Assembly: GCF_001640805.2 (NCBI RefSeq)
Contig: NC_066850.1
Span: 9,458,510-9,522,509, forward strand
Direction of reading: 5' to 3'
Source: Lates calcarifer
Lineage: Eukaryota > Chordata > Actinopteri > Centropomidae
Length of the DNA stretch: 64,000 nucleotides
This document shows, piece by piece, positions 12,876-24,859 of the stretch. A program made the translations under genes and the position numbers. The notes beneath the pieces were generated by a model. It did no database searches. It was not told the DNA's origin and worked only from the letters and a program-made list of their open reading frames with translations. Each line of letters starts with the position of its first letter. The stretch's first letter is position 1.

Positions 12876-12883
12876 ATGCAAAT
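12876..12883 (+). promoter_or_regulatory. POU octamer ATGCAAAT
   Basis: Perfect octamer followed by TGTT (ATGCAAATTGTT), which overlaps a SOX-like half site in reverse. Functional role is inferred. Confidence 0.3.
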
Positions 12884-13426
12884 TGTTAGCGGCGTGTTCT
12901 TCCTTAGTTTGAAGAAGAGGGGTTCCGTAGGCAGCTTCCTCTCACCATATGCTCAGCCAGCTCAGCTCCGTCCTGCAGGAGCCACCTCAGCCCTGCAAGT
13001 CTGCAAAGGAAGTTGACATAATAGCCCAAAGTCACAAATGACACAAAAACCCAAATAAGACAGAAACTCTGCCACAACTGCCTCCAGCTACAGAGAGTTT
13101 GTGAGTGTATGTGTGTTTGCTGTATTTGTGTGGTGCTTTCACCAGGGTCCTAATGTCTTGAAACGTAGCATCTGTTCAGTACTATTTTCTGAATCATAAT
13201 GACAGTGAGCTATGTTTAGTGGCAGGGCCATAGATGCAAAGCAAGCGTGTCTTTTTGCTCCTATACGTGACATGATTTCTTGGCAAACTAACACTGGCAA
13301 TCACAAAGAGGCATACACTAAAGCTATTTCAGTCATGAGAGACTAATTGGAAGAAGGGATTCAAGTGTTATTAGGAAATAAATCCAATTTATGTGACGTG
13401 CACATCAGAAAAAACTGAACAGCTAT

Positions 13427-13440
13427 GGGGGGGGGGGGGG
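13427..13440 (+). repeat. Poly(G) tract
   Basis: Fourteen consecutive G. Its length is likely to vary or be miscalled in assembly. Confidence 0.85.
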
Positions 13441-13649
13441 TCTTTGAGGGTTTCAACCTCATTGCACACCAACCTCAGTCACACCTGAGCTCTCAATATA
13501 GATCAGTCGCTAATGGTAGTGAAGGAGTGACAAGCAGTCTAGCTAACGTGAGGCTGGGTTGAAACTGTGGGGCTCACGAGAGACAATTATAAAAACTACC
13601 CTTAATGTCCCTTCATCCATAGAAAAAAGTAGATCCTGCAATTCCCATA

Positions 13650-13657
13650 ATGCAAAT
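13650..13657 (+). promoter_or_regulatory. POU octamer ATGCAAAT
   Basis: Perfect octamer within CATAATGCAAATTAGCATC, next to TTAGCAT. It lies in unique sequence. Confidence 0.3.
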
Positions 13658-14409
13658 TAGCATCTTTTTGTCAGATCCTCCTACGTGTTAAGCATTCTCA
13701 ATCACTCTCTATCTGCCTCACTGTAACGTCTTCCTATCCAAGCCTATCTTCATTCACAAAAAACAAACCCTGAGGCAGGCGCCTGTCAGTTCATGTTGGT
13801 ATCATCAATTTACTGCAGCAACATAATAGGAGGAGCTCCCTCTGTGTGATTTTGACAAACTGGATTCCAGCCTGTCCCCCTGACGAATTTGCTCTGCCAC
13901 TTCAGGAAAAACAAATTCAGAGGAGAGGCTCAGCTAACGGATAGTTCAGGTGTTGAAGCAGCAAAGCGGAAAAGGGTGAAGAATTTAACAGGTGTTTAGT
14001 TTAGCCTGTTTAGTGTGCGTAACATAAATGATGCTCAATCATACCCAATATTATGTCAAGCTGGCCTTGGGTTTGTAAGCATCAAATGGAGATAGAAAAC
14101 TGTTATGTATTGGATTCTTCTGAAATGGCTTTGCCTCCTTGACTAAACCCTGGCTCATAATGAACTGAAACCAGTGTCATAACACTACAATTGCAACATT
14201 CACAGCCCCAGACCAACTCAAACACTATATCTTTTCAAGGCTAATGGAAAGATGTACTTGGAGAGCTGTCTCTCAAAAGCACAGATGGGATTTCTCTTGA
14301 ATAGAAAATGTGGTGAAGTGTGTATAAAAAGCACAGTACAAAGCACTTCTGTGTGAATCTGAGTTACAGAGTTACATGGTGAGAGACAACCTGAGGCTGC
14401 CGCCATTTA

Positions 14410-14426
14410 GGGGAGGGGTGGGGGGG
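14410..14426 (+). other. G-rich tract, possible quadruplex
   Basis: Runs GGGG, GGGG and GGGGGGG with single-base spacers; the seven-base run can supply two tetrad strands. Confidence 0.45.
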
Positions 14427-15988
14427 TCAGTGGACAGTGATAGAGTTGTAAGCGAGGTTAAAAGGGGTAAAAGAGAGGGAGGAAAAAGGCAGTTGATAGA
14501 GGTAGTGAAGTGCATTGAGGTGAGGTTTAAGACAGATAACATTAAATCACTCTCAGTGACCGGTCCTCTAACTCCATATTCCCTTTGTCTCTCCCTTGGG
14601 AATAGTTAAAGTCCAGAGCGTGACCTGCTCTTAAAACATTTTCATAACCAACTTAGAGGGTCAGCCACTAAAAAGAAGAGAGAGGTGTTTTACTGCCAGC
14701 ACAGAGTAATGCTTTTTCCTTCCTGTCTTCACGCTATCCTTGTCTGGGAAAGCTGTACTGTACGGCACTCTGGCTAAAGACCGCATGGAATACCTTTAAG
14801 TCATTAAACCTGAGTGCCGGTCGCTGAAATCAGGTTGATGTGGCTAAAGTGAGGACTTTCAGTGTGTGGACTTTAAGTGATAAATGAGGAGAAGATGGAG
14901 GATTTAAACCCCAATGGGTCAAGGAAAGGCGACTACGTCCTGAGGGCTTGAGATTCATTGTGTGACGTTGGCGAGGAGCTCTGGGGACTTTGGGAGAGGT
15001 CATCACTTGTCACGAGGGATTCGGTTTGCATGTTTTTTGGCGCGGTGCGTTACAGGTGCCCCAGGGAAATCATGCGTGGATACCCCAGCTATTTGACTCA
15101 ACCTACCAACAGTGGCCTGGAAATTTCCATTCTAGCATGCACAAGTGAGAGATCTCCCTCCTTAACAACCAAAACTTGGATAAAGGGAAATTATAATGAA
15201 AGCAGAAGAGGATGTACAGGGCTTTGAACAGGCAAATTTATCCCAAGGCAGAAATCCAGCTCCCATCAGAAATAAAGCACAAAGGATTACAGGGGTCTGT
15301 TTCATCAGGGAGTGTTATGAGAATGCTCGGTTTGCGCATATGGGTGAATGCACGTCTTCTCCTTGCGATTTCCGTCTGACTGGACAGATGCATTGAAGGA
15401 GAAAGAGTGAGAGAGAGGGAGAGAGAAAGCTCTGAGGTTCAGATGAACCGCTTTTGTGCGGAGGCCAGGTGGCAGATTGCTGGAGCTGGGGAGATGAAAG
15501 CAGGAGAAGACCACTGATCTACTGTACAGCACACTGCTGCAGGAGATGGATAGCACTCCTCTCTTCTATTTTCTCCCTCCCTGTGTTCTCTCTCTTCCAT
15601 GCCTGTGAGCGAGTGATGCATCAGGGTCAGGCGTGGTTGGGTGTTGGGAGGATCAGAGTGGCCGGCGCCCACTCACCGGGGCTCGAGACGCATGAGGAGG
15701 TCAGGGAAGGATTTGGTGAAGGAAGTGAGGGAGTGATGAGGGAGGAAAAAAAACCACCCGCTAAGATATGAGACCTGAGCATCAAACTAAAAATTCACTG
15801 TGTCTGATATTAATATATCTTTAGCTCATCTTTTTTTTAACAGGGGAGTATGGAATATTTATGGAACATACAAGTTAAATGGGTGAAGTCTGACAGCCAA
15901 CCACAGAGCTCTCCACCCTATCGCCACGCTCCGCTGCAGGACATCACCACGTTCCCCACCCCCCCTCCACCTGCAATCATATGCACAC

Positions 15989-15996
15989 ATTTGCAT
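15989..15996 (-). promoter_or_regulatory. POU octamer (reverse ATTTGCAT)
   Basis: Perfect octamer on the minus strand. A second reverse octamer follows about 116 bases downstream. Confidence 0.3.
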
Positions 15997-16104
15997 ACCT
16001 GCTCTCATCATCTTGCATAATCCAATAACAAATGAATGACGGGGGCTTTACTTGAAGGTATCAGTAGTTGACTGTCAAGAGAAAACTTAAGGCGCGGTGC
16101 AGCT

Positions 16105-16112
16105 ATTTGCAT
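16105..16112 (-). promoter_or_regulatory. POU octamer (reverse ATTTGCAT)
   Basis: Perfect octamer on the minus strand, in a locally CpG-containing unique segment. Confidence 0.3.
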
Positions 16113-16540
16113 TGCTGATGAGCTCTGGGGCATCTGGCAGGGCAGGTAGTTCATATTTTGTTTATGAGAGCGCACGCGTGGCGTAAATTCTCACCTGGGA
16201 TCCAGCTGTTCCGTCAGATTGCTTTAACCCCACCACCTCTCTCTTTCTATTTACTATAGCTATACATTATGCCAGTCTTGACATGACATGGAGTTACTGC
16301 TGTTTCACTCGTGCCTGTTTTAGTCATGACACGCATGTCAAAAACAAAAATGACAAAGATAAACTTGAGCTGATGTGATACTACAGCTTTAACATCCATT
16401 GTTTTGCAAGACTGCAAACGCAAGGTAATGATGTTAGGAAGCAGTGGACATGGAAAGTGCAGAAAGAGTGTTGGTTATGTGTTCAAAAGGCTTTAAGCAA
16501 CTTGGGTTTACACATTTTTGACGAGCAGTGTCTCGAGGTC

Positions 16541-16548
16541 ATGCAAAT
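16541..16548 (+). promoter_or_regulatory. POU octamer ATGCAAAT
   Basis: Perfect octamer in GGTCATGCAAATAATGG. A near-identical ATGCAAATAA context recurs at 16832. Confidence 0.3.
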
Positions 16549-16831
16549 AATGGCCGTCCCCTTGGGCGTTTGACTTTAATATTAGACACCCATCTGGTTT
16601 GCATCCAGATGACTATGTCCTAACTTTATCAAGTAGTTTTAGAAGTTTATAATTTATAAAAGTCTCTAACCTTGTCTGCCAGATCAGCGAGATGCCAAGC
16701 CCAGAGCAACAGTGCTGTGCTGTGCAGAGATTTTGCCGTGGTAGAGACGGCTCATTTTCAACATTATGTCCAAGTATACCAAATAAACCTTATCAGCATG
16801 TGCACCCAGTGAGGAACTACATCCACAGGTT

Positions 16832-16839
16832 ATGCAAAT
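16832..16839 (+). promoter_or_regulatory. POU octamer ATGCAAAT
   Basis: Perfect octamer in GGTTATGCAAATAATAAC; the context resembles the 16541 site (GGTNATGCAAATAAT). Confidence 0.3.
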
Positions 16840-18821
16840 AATAACTTTAACAGAATGTAGTCTCTATACTATACCCACCAACAGAGCGCTTTTACTTTGA
16901 TATGATCTTTTCCTGAGTTTAAACAAATGGTTGCCTAAACTTGAAACAATGCTCCTCATCCAACCAATGAGGACTCCAGAAACTGTGGGACCATGCATTG
17001 CCATGTTTTGACAAATGACCTATTTTGTCATTTAGATATGAAGCCTTATTCTTATTTTCTTCTCGCACTTTAGGAAAAATGCAGCGGCTCCCGGCTGTTT
17101 CTAGAAGTCATTGTATAAACGGATGAAACGCATGATCCTTCTTCACTGACTCAAAAGTTCCCTGGCCCTGGGGGTCAGCTGGCAGGGCCTGTCCTTTCAG
17201 AGTTACATCACACGGCAGCAGTGTGCGCTGTCTCCCCCCAGGGAGCAACCGGAAGACAAAGGAAGAAGGGGTGGAAAAGATTTAGCAGGAGAGATTAAAA
17301 TCTCAGAGGGCGGGCGAGAAAACGACCCCTTTGCTGTTCAATTTAACCGAACTCGGTGGGGGACTTTATTATTTATATTCTTATTTACAGCGGCTTTGAC
17401 ATTTTTATCTCCATTCCCACCGGCCAGGCACAGTCAGAGCATTGCTTTCGACCTTGGCAGGAAAAATTCTAAGAGACTAAACTTTTTCTATCTAAAAAAA
17501 ATCACAACTTTGTCATTTTTGTGCTTCTGTTTTTGTAGCACCAAGACAAAACCCTAATCTGCTGTGCATTTGTGAATTCCAGTGAGAGCAGAAGAGCTTA
17601 TTACACAGTTGAATGACTAATACTTCATATTGTCATAGGACAGCGAGCGTCAGAGATGAGGATCACCATTGTCCCCTCTATTGTGCGTCTCAGCTATTGT
17701 CATCAGCCGCTAATTAGTAAATAAGAGCTGTTGACACGCCGCTGCACAGTGCTAATGAACACAAGAGGTGTTAAGCCACAGGAGACGCAGTCACAGCTAT
17801 ATTGTGGAGGTGGGTGGTGAAATGGCAAAATGGCTGTGTGTATGCTTGTGTGCTTGACACAGGAGAGAGAGAGTGCGTATTTGCACGTGCAGAAATAGCA
17901 CATCTCCTCTGATTGGATGCTACAACAATGGACGATGTAATGTTCCTCTTGTAATGCTCTAATGCACGTATGAGCTTCAGACAGAAAGCTTATGGGATTC
18001 ACAAGACGAGCGCCCTCCCAGAGCTTTATGAGATGGTGGCGATGTGACTTTAGAGAAGGCGCTCTGATTGAGACAATAACTTGTAAGCTGCGCCTGCCGG
18101 CACCATGGTAGGAATGAATGCCTCTCGGGGAAACGAGAGTGGATCTGTATTGGGGACACGGGAGGGGTGAGGGAGAGAGAGGGAGATAGGGAATCTGTCA
18201 GGTATAGAAGAGAAGCAAAACAATAGCGCGAATGAGGAACAGGGCTGCCTGGGAGTTGACAGAAAGACATCAGTCCTCGGTGACAAGGACAGAAACCCTT
18301 ATCAATGAAGCTACACTCTGCAGGGCCAGCAGACACAGAAGGGAGGGGAGGCGCTGAGCTCCAAAGAGTTTGTTTCCCACCGATGAAAATCCACTGAAAG
18401 ACTCTGCCATGCCTCAACAGTATGGATTTACTCTGGATTTGTAGTTCGTCCAAACACTCACCTTAGAGCGATACCATGACGTGTTGAATTGGGCTCTTAT
18501 TTCTCTTCTGCATTCAACTGAGAAATTGTGAAATATATATATATTTTTTGTATCAAAACCCAGCTGGTGATTATTTGTGCGCCTAAATTTTAACACTGAC
18601 ATGAAAGACATTTGCACAAATTACAACAGTCATCACCATCCTACATAATCAGACCCGATTTAAACCCAAAAATCAACTTTCATTTTCAATCAGCTCTGCA
18701 GGGGTTCACTGCTCTGCAAGTCTTGGTGACTCATCCCTAATTCAATGGTAAGATAAGCTCTGGGATACATCAGGCTTTGATGGAGAAAATATTTCTAAAA
18801 GAAATAAGTCAAATGTAATAA

Positions 18822-19102
18822 CATTCATTCATTACCCGTTAAGGGTCACAGGGAGGGCTGGAGCCTATCCCAGCTGACATTGGGCGAGAGGCGGGGTATA
18901 CAACACACATAGATAAACAACCATTCACACCTATGGTCAATTTAGAGTCACCATTTAACCTTGCATTTCTTTGGACTGTGGGAGGACGCCAGGGAGAACA
19001 TGCAAACTCCACCCAGAAAAGCCCCAGGTGAACCAGGGCTCAAACCCAGAACCTTCTTGTTGTGAGGTGACAGTGCTAACCACTGCACTACCATGCCATC
19101 CA
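18822..19102 (+). repeat. Abundant teleost LINE/SINE-tail repeat, nearly full tail
   Basis: The segment reads CATTCATTCATTACCC, GGGTCACAGGGAGGGCTGGA, GCCTATCCCAGCTGACATTG, GGCGAGAGGCGGGGTA. It continues ACCATTCACACCTATGGTCA, ATTTAGAGTCACCA, TTTGGACTGTGGGAGG, GAGAACATGCAAACTCCACC, and ends CTAACCACTGCACTACC. This is one of the commonest interspersed sequences in percomorph fish, probably the 3' tail of a LINE or a SINE using that tail. Relative to the common form, pieces between 'ggtata' and 'cacatagataaacaacc' and after 'gggagga' are deleted. No coding capacity. Confidence 0.8.
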
Positions 19103-19550
19103 AAATATAATAACAGATTTCACATACTGTAAATAGCTGTAATCTCTTTCATTTTGACAATGAGTGACATTGGCAATTTTTTAAAATGTCATCAGAAGAC
19201 TGAGACTGATACACTGGCCTAAAGACAGACCAGACCAGAATTTTTTTAAATGTAGAGTGATGACAGACATATATAAAAAGAATATCCTGATATATCCAGA
19301 TCTTCCAGAAAAATGGGATGCAAGGACGGTAGATGGAGTCACAGAGCTCCATGCCGGCCGTCATCAGTATTCTGGAGAAGTCCTTGGCCACTAAACTGAA
19401 GTCCAGTCAGCAAGTGTCTGTAATCTGCTGTGAAAGCTGAGTTCTATGAAGGAAACATCTCAAGCGTTCAGCTGGCGACGGCTGTCTGCTCGTCTGCTCC
19501 TTTTGCTAAAGTCAATCTCCCGCTTGACTCTCCTCTCCTGCTCTGATGGA

Positions 19551-19575
19551 TGTGTGTGTGTGTGTGTGTGTGTGT
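19551..19575 (+). repeat. (TG)n microsatellite
   Basis: About twelve TG units, shortly upstream of a long A-tract. Confidence 0.9.
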
Positions 19576-19590
19576 TCTTGTAGGCATTAC

Positions 19591-19598
19591 AAAAAAAG

Positions 19599-19632
<34 letters not shown>

Positions 19633-19635
19633 AAA
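19591..19635 (+). repeat. Long poly(A) tract
   Basis: About 45 bases of A broken by single G at 19598 and 19631. It could be a retroposon tail, but no upstream element body is recognised and no target-site duplication is evident. Confidence 0.85.
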
Positions 19636-20051
19636 CACAAGCACACACCTACACAGAGACAGATGGAAACACACACACAAACACAGAAAATTCAGTGAGT
19701 CATCCATGCAGGGCTTGTGTCCACAAGGCTGCCAGTGTGAAGGGGGCAGGTGGATGTTGAGGGGGCTTGAGTTGCTCTGGCTGACAAATGTCCCCTTTTA
19801 CTTTCAAGCTCCTATGAGCAGCTGATTGATCAATCTGAGGATGGTACGGGGGTTTCTGCTAGGAACAATAACATGAGAGATGTGTGAAAGAGGGAGAAAC
19901 AAACAGAAACCAAGTCTGTGGACAGATTTCTTGCAATTTTTCCTATCGCCTATCACCTGGGCACATAAATTGCTGATCACTTGTAAACTGAACAACTGGG
20001 ACATGGTGCCTGGATCTGAAGTGATGGTAAAATTGCTCATTGTCAACAATT

Positions 20052-20360
20052 CGAGGTGCGATCAGAAAGTTCAGAGACTGTGACTATAACAAGGCAAAAA
20101 CTGTGCCAAATAAAACCAAAACCATCTTCATGTTTGATTATAATTTGTGTGAACCAACCCTTTAAATCTCTCTACTCTTAAAAAAAAAAAACACACCCAC
20201 CATTGTTCACCATCGGCAGGCTGCTTCAACAGCTCAATCAGCTGTAAAACCAGTCATAGTGATGTGTGTAAGGTAGTGACAGCACACAGGAAGGAGCGAA
20301 TGAAACAAAAGGTGTCTGAATTAGGAATTCAGACCTGTGCTGCAACCCAAGCATAAATGT
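20052..20360 (+). mobile_element. Mariner-like transposon fragment (tentative)
   Basis: CGAGGTGCGATCAGAAAGTT followed by CAGAGACTG resembles mariner-type terminal repeats (CGAGGTNNGNTCAAAAAGTT). Downstream sequence such as CAGGCTGCTTCAACAGCTC and ACAGCACACAGGAAGGAGCG looks like a leader region I recall from fish copies of such an element. No transposase frame is intact and no 3' inverted end is visible. Assignment is from memory. Confidence 0.4.
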
Positions 20361-20962
20361 GGTTAGGGGAGGAGAGTGGCTGTCACCAATCCACCTACTC
20401 TACAAATGCATGAGCGTTGTTGTGTCTGATTGCAGGAAACCCATCTGTGCTCTCGTATCTACTGTACCTGCCGTGCTGTTTACTCAAAGGATTCCACGCA
20501 TCAATAACACTGTAATAATAAATGAATAGCTCACCACCTGGAGTCTATATCGATGGATTTGAGGCTTTAATTACCCAGGCAGTATTGGCAAAGGGTTGAG
20601 TGTTGCTCTGTCACTTGGGCATTTTTCTCGAAAGTGTCAGCTACCATATATTTGATTGTGGGGGGGCACAACGGGCCTGAAATGAAGGTTTTAGTTTGTG
20701 CAGAGGAGCTTGTCAAAGACAAAGACAGAGATAAACATACAGAGAAAAACATACATGCAGGGACAGAGTGTACAAACCATGACAGAGAGCTATGGAGTGG
20801 ATGCAGCCTGGTCTGTGTGTACGTGTGTGCGCGCGGGCGTGTGAGGTGCTGGCTGACAGAGTGTGTCGGAGAAACCCAGGGGAGGCTGGGAAGACAGCTG
20901 GATGGAGTGGAGACTACTGTCTTACATTCACAGCACAGCAGTGAGCAGCTGGCCACATCTTT

Positions 20963-20964
20963 TT

Positions 20965-21004
<40 letters not shown>
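20963..21004 (+). repeat. Compound (TC)n(AC)n microsatellite
   Basis: A pyrimidine TC run to 20980 switches directly to an AC run. It inflates open frames on both strands. Confidence 0.9.
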
Positions 21005-21971
21005 AGGAAGGCAAAGAAAAGGCATGTATGCACAGGCAAGTGTAGTGGTACAAACTGAAGCAAAGAGGCAATATAATAGTGTAGTGTGAGATTTTAGTAC
21101 AAGTGATATCCCCTCACAGTGAACACAGATTGGCACTGAAATACACTGCCACTCTTTAGCTTGCTTCCAAAGTCAGAGTGGTGCGGGTGAAGCCAAACAG
21201 CTGGAAAGATGGAGATGACAGGAAGGACAGATAGAGGAAAAGGGGAAAAAATTAAGTCCTTCTTCCTGAGAAACTGATTCCAACATGAAAGCGGTACAGC
21301 GTCACACCACATTAGGTTGGATATAGATTGAAGAAGACGTGCATACCAATATTCTACACACAATCCCCCCCCCCGCTTGCCCTGAGGGTGTGTACACGGG
21401 GCCTCTGCAGACCTGACAAAACTTCCCACCCACAAATGAAATCAGCAAATTGTACGCTCTCACCTGTCATGCTGACATCAAAGGCAATTTCCTGTCTTCA
21501 CACTGTCTGAAACAATCGCTTTTATTTTCAGCAAGGAGGCAAACTGAGGCTGAGTGTCACCTGTTCTTTGTCTTTATTCTGCTACCATATGCAGCGCCTC
21601 TCATCAATGGAAGTGATGTAATGAAGTAGCACAGTGGAAGCAATTATTCAGGAAGAGGAAGTCCAGCTTATCTTCTGTTTAGACAGCGGTAGGTGGCTGA
21701 CAGTTGGAGGCCTAAAACTCTTGGTTGAATCATCACTATAAAACACGGGCAGCTGCTTTAGTGAAGCACAGTTCTTTGATTAAAAAAAGTCAGTACAATA
21801 GAAGCTTGCGTAGAAGGAATTTAACCATGAATCCCACATTCACTTACAGAGCCTTAAATGCTGTTGCATGAGCTACCGACAGCCAAGGACTTCTCTTTGT
21901 ACTTTATTATATTTGGGTAAATTTAGCATAAATGTAACAACCCTTGGTGTGGCTTCTTGTTCATAATCGCT

Positions 21972-21990
21972 AAAAAAAAAAAAAAAAAAA
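21972..21990 (+). repeat. Poly(A) tract
   Basis: Nineteen consecutive A; no retroposon body recognised upstream. Confidence 0.85.
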
Positions 21991-22542
21991 GCAGCAATTC
22001 AGTACAGTTCTGATTCACACCTCTAGCTAGTATTTTCACACATGCGTAAGGCAGAAATAATCAATGGCCAGAACATAACCCTACACTATAAATTACCCAG
22101 GAGACGACCATGCTGCTATTAAGGAATGCTGAGGTTATGTTTAAGAAAAGCCCTTCAAATGCTAATTTACAACAAGAAAAAATACTTGACATGATTCGAT
22201 GCCTCATTTCTCTGTAGGGGTTGTGGTGTGTTCACTAAAGTGAGACACATTTTAAAAAGAAGCACACTGTGAAAAATTACATAATCTCACAGAGCTTGCT
22301 GTAGCCTTCTTTGATATCTAGCTGCTCAGACAAGGGCACTTTCCTCCTCTTCCATGTATCTAATTAGCAGCGGCTGGTCCCTGTGGCGGGGGACTGCGAG
22401 GTGGTCTCACCATTGTCATTAATCCTCCAGTCCTCCTGCAGAATACCTCTGGACCAACCAGACCCAGCGCGGGTCACAGGTCAGCTGCTGATAGCCGCCC
22501 CCAAACACACATTGCACAGTCATGCTCATGTGCAAGCATGCA

Positions 22543-22564
22543 GACACACACACACACACACACA
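22543..22564 (+). repeat. (AC)n microsatellite
   Basis: About eleven AC units. Confidence 0.9.
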
Positions 22565-23704
22565 AACTCTCAAAAACAGCATCTGGTTGGCCACAAGGTA
22601 AGTCAGGCCTGTTCAGCCTGTGTGCCCTGCACACTCAGTATGCTGCGTGGTGGTGAGCAGCACCTCCTTTGCCTGTGCGCTGGCTGGTGTCTGCTTTCAG
22701 ACTGACTTGAAACACAGCAGCCCCCTTTGTACATAACCCTGACAGGAGGTAAATAAATGACCATACAGCGCTGAAAGATGGCTTTGTCTCCCGCAAATTA
22801 AATCCATGTACACTTGGGTGTTATAATGAATCTGTTCCTACTTCCTTGTTAGAACTTTTTACTGTGGCATTTGGACGTCACACTTTTCTAGCATTAGCAA
22901 AATGTTGCCATCCAACATAATGTGGGTGGCATGATGCTTCCTCAAAAACATTTTAGCCAGGGCAAATTAGCTGTATATGAGGGTAATCTGTAAGAGGCAG
23001 GACAGCAAGTAGATGCTTCAGTTTCGTTGCAAAAAGTATTTTATCATATGTACACTGTGTCTACTCTGATAAAATACATGCTAGAAGGAAAGAGAAGCTC
23101 ATAACTGCATATTACTGAAGTTAGATATCTTGAATCCTGTGCCCTTGACTAGTGCAATAAAAGCCTTGCTATGTCTGTGACACAATCTAAAAAGAATAAT
23201 CAAGAAATTCCTGTGAATGTCTCGGCCTCTGGCCAAAAACTCAAGGTTCAGGATTCACTGGTATGTGAGCAATAATGGGTAGATAAGCACTATGTGAACA
23301 GTGGGTGAACAGTCCACCAGAAGCGTAATTCAGGTATAAATCTCTGGTTTATGTGGCGCATAAAAGGGAGGTTGCAGAATGAGAATCTGAGGCAAGTATC
23401 TGATTCTGTGAAGCAGAGACTGAGCTGGAGGGCTCAGGCGAGGCAGTCACTTCGCTGTGAATCTGGATATTGCAAAGAGACAGAAAAAGGTGGGGTGGGG
23501 AGGCAAGGTTGGACGGGTAGAGAGAAGAATAAGGGGGGCACAAAATGAAGAAATGTTGACAGGAAGCCTGAGAGGAGACAAAGGCTAGAAGGAGGGGGGG
23601 GAGGAAAGTGGCCAGAAACACTGTAGGGTAAAATTGCAGAAGCATGGTTGAGATACAGCCAGAATATACTAAGCAGGAGCCAGTATTTTCTTTAACTCAG
23701 ACAG

Positions 23705-23706
<2 letters not shown>

Positions 23707-23738
<32 letters not shown>
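23707..23738 (+). repeat. (TG)n microsatellite
   Basis: Sixteen uninterrupted TG units, one of the longest pure dinucleotide runs here. Confidence 0.92.
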
Positions 23739-23740
<2 letters not shown>

Positions 23741-24494
23741 TGTGCGAGGCAGCAGAGCCTGAGGCTGAACCTGCTGAGAACAGTTAGACTGGGAATCAGA
23801 TGGCTTGCTGGAGACAGATCAGCGCAGACTGGGACTGAGATACTTGTATATAAACCTTAAAGGCTATGCATCCTATTTGCAGCACATATTAACACGCAAC
23901 ACACAACACGACTGCACTTTTCCCCCCATACACAGAGCAATCATAACATTAGACTTGGCTTCGACTGCTCACGCCTAAAAATACCATCCACTGTTATGTC
24001 AAGCAGCTTGGAGAGGGATAAAGATAAGGGAAGGAGATGGGACAGGAGGAGCAGATGGTGTTTTTGCACGCAGGACTATGTATGCATGCATGTGTGTGTG
24101 ACTGAAAATTCCTGAGGAGGGTCACCAGATCTCCAAATGCATTATTAAAAACTTGTCTGCATTAACACCTGTCGCATGGCTACAGCCAGAGAGTGGGTGC
24201 TCTCTGTGTAATGCATAATAGGAGAACAATTAAATACTATGAAGAGACACAATGGGTCTAAGTAAGTAACAGTGTTTGAAGTGAAGGGTTTATGTCGAAA
24301 TTAGCAACCAGAGAGCTTCAATTTGGAAATGAGGGTGCCTTAGGTTCATTTCAGGATGTTTACATGTACTGCACATACAGATATTATTGGTTTTCTTAAA
24401 TTATGACAGACATAGCACTTCTGCTTGACACCACTTCTCAGTATTTGATCAAATTTTGTCCATTTTGGGATTACCTCTCTTAGCAAACTTTGGC

Positions 24495-24508
24495 AAAAAA
24501 AAAAAAAA
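24495..24508 (+). repeat. Poly(A) tract
   Basis: Fourteen A in an otherwise unique segment. Confidence 0.75.
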
Positions 24509-24859
24509 GTCCGATATAATGTTCATTTGATAAAGCATATCTATCATAGATTTGGCTCAGTCCTCTAAAATACCTTAATCAATTATACATGGGTGCTGCC
24601 AGCGGGCTGAGTGTGAGCCTCTACATTCCCAATTCAGCAGCTGGGCTTGTCTGTGTGCGGTTTGCCTGACAGAAAGGCTGAAATGCAACTAAGTGGTGCT
24701 TTGCATCATCAAAAGTTGCCTATCAACGCCTGTAGGAATTTAGATTAAATTTAGAGATTGACACAGTTCACTCTGCAAACTGTAACTTAATTGGTTTTGT
24801 TTTGCCTTTGAATTCCTTCAGCCTCAATAGAGTGGAAGCTGTGTAATGAGGCACAGTGA

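Larger units (their letters stand above)
8843..13426. other. Non-coding DNA with the first POU octamers
   Basis: No gene recognised. Octamers lie at 9870-9877 (fused to TAATTA), 11752-11759 and 12876-12883. A poly(T) tract is at about 12112-12128. Open frames at 10.7-11.7 kb are under 100 codons and low in recognisable content. Confidence 0.45.
13441..18821. other. Non-coding, partly G+C-richer DNA with octamer cluster
   Basis: No gene recognised. Octamers occur at 13650, 15989 (reverse), 16105 (reverse), 16541 and 16832. G-runs occur at 14410-14426 and purine-rich tracts at 14450-14490 and 15390-15430. Local G+C is higher at about 15640-15720, 15900-16200 and 17160-17460. Minus-strand frames up to 158 codons (17977-18453) resemble nothing known. 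A CTAATTAG homeodomain palindrome lies near 17709. Confidence 0.45.
19103..20051. other. Non-coding DNA around a compound microsatellite
   Basis: Apart from the (TG)n and A-rich tract at 19551-19635, nothing is recognised. Confidence 0.45.
20361..24859. other. Microsatellite-rich non-coding DNA
   Basis: No gene recognised. The longest open frame of the window (minus strand, 20567-21136, 189 codons) spans a CT/CA tract and is low complexity. Purine-rich sequence lies at 23455-23620. A CTAATTAG site is near 22359. Confidence 0.45.

Noticed and set aside
17977..18453. 158-codon minus-strand open frame
   Set aside because: No domain, no convincing splice or promoter context, and biased composition from local purine-rich DNA; a chance frame is likely.
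20567..21136. Longest open frame in the window (189 codons, minus strand)
   Set aside because: It crosses a (TC)n(AC)n microsatellite, encodes low-complexity Ser/Leu/Cys-rich peptide, overlaps a 151-codon frame on the other strand, and resembles no family.
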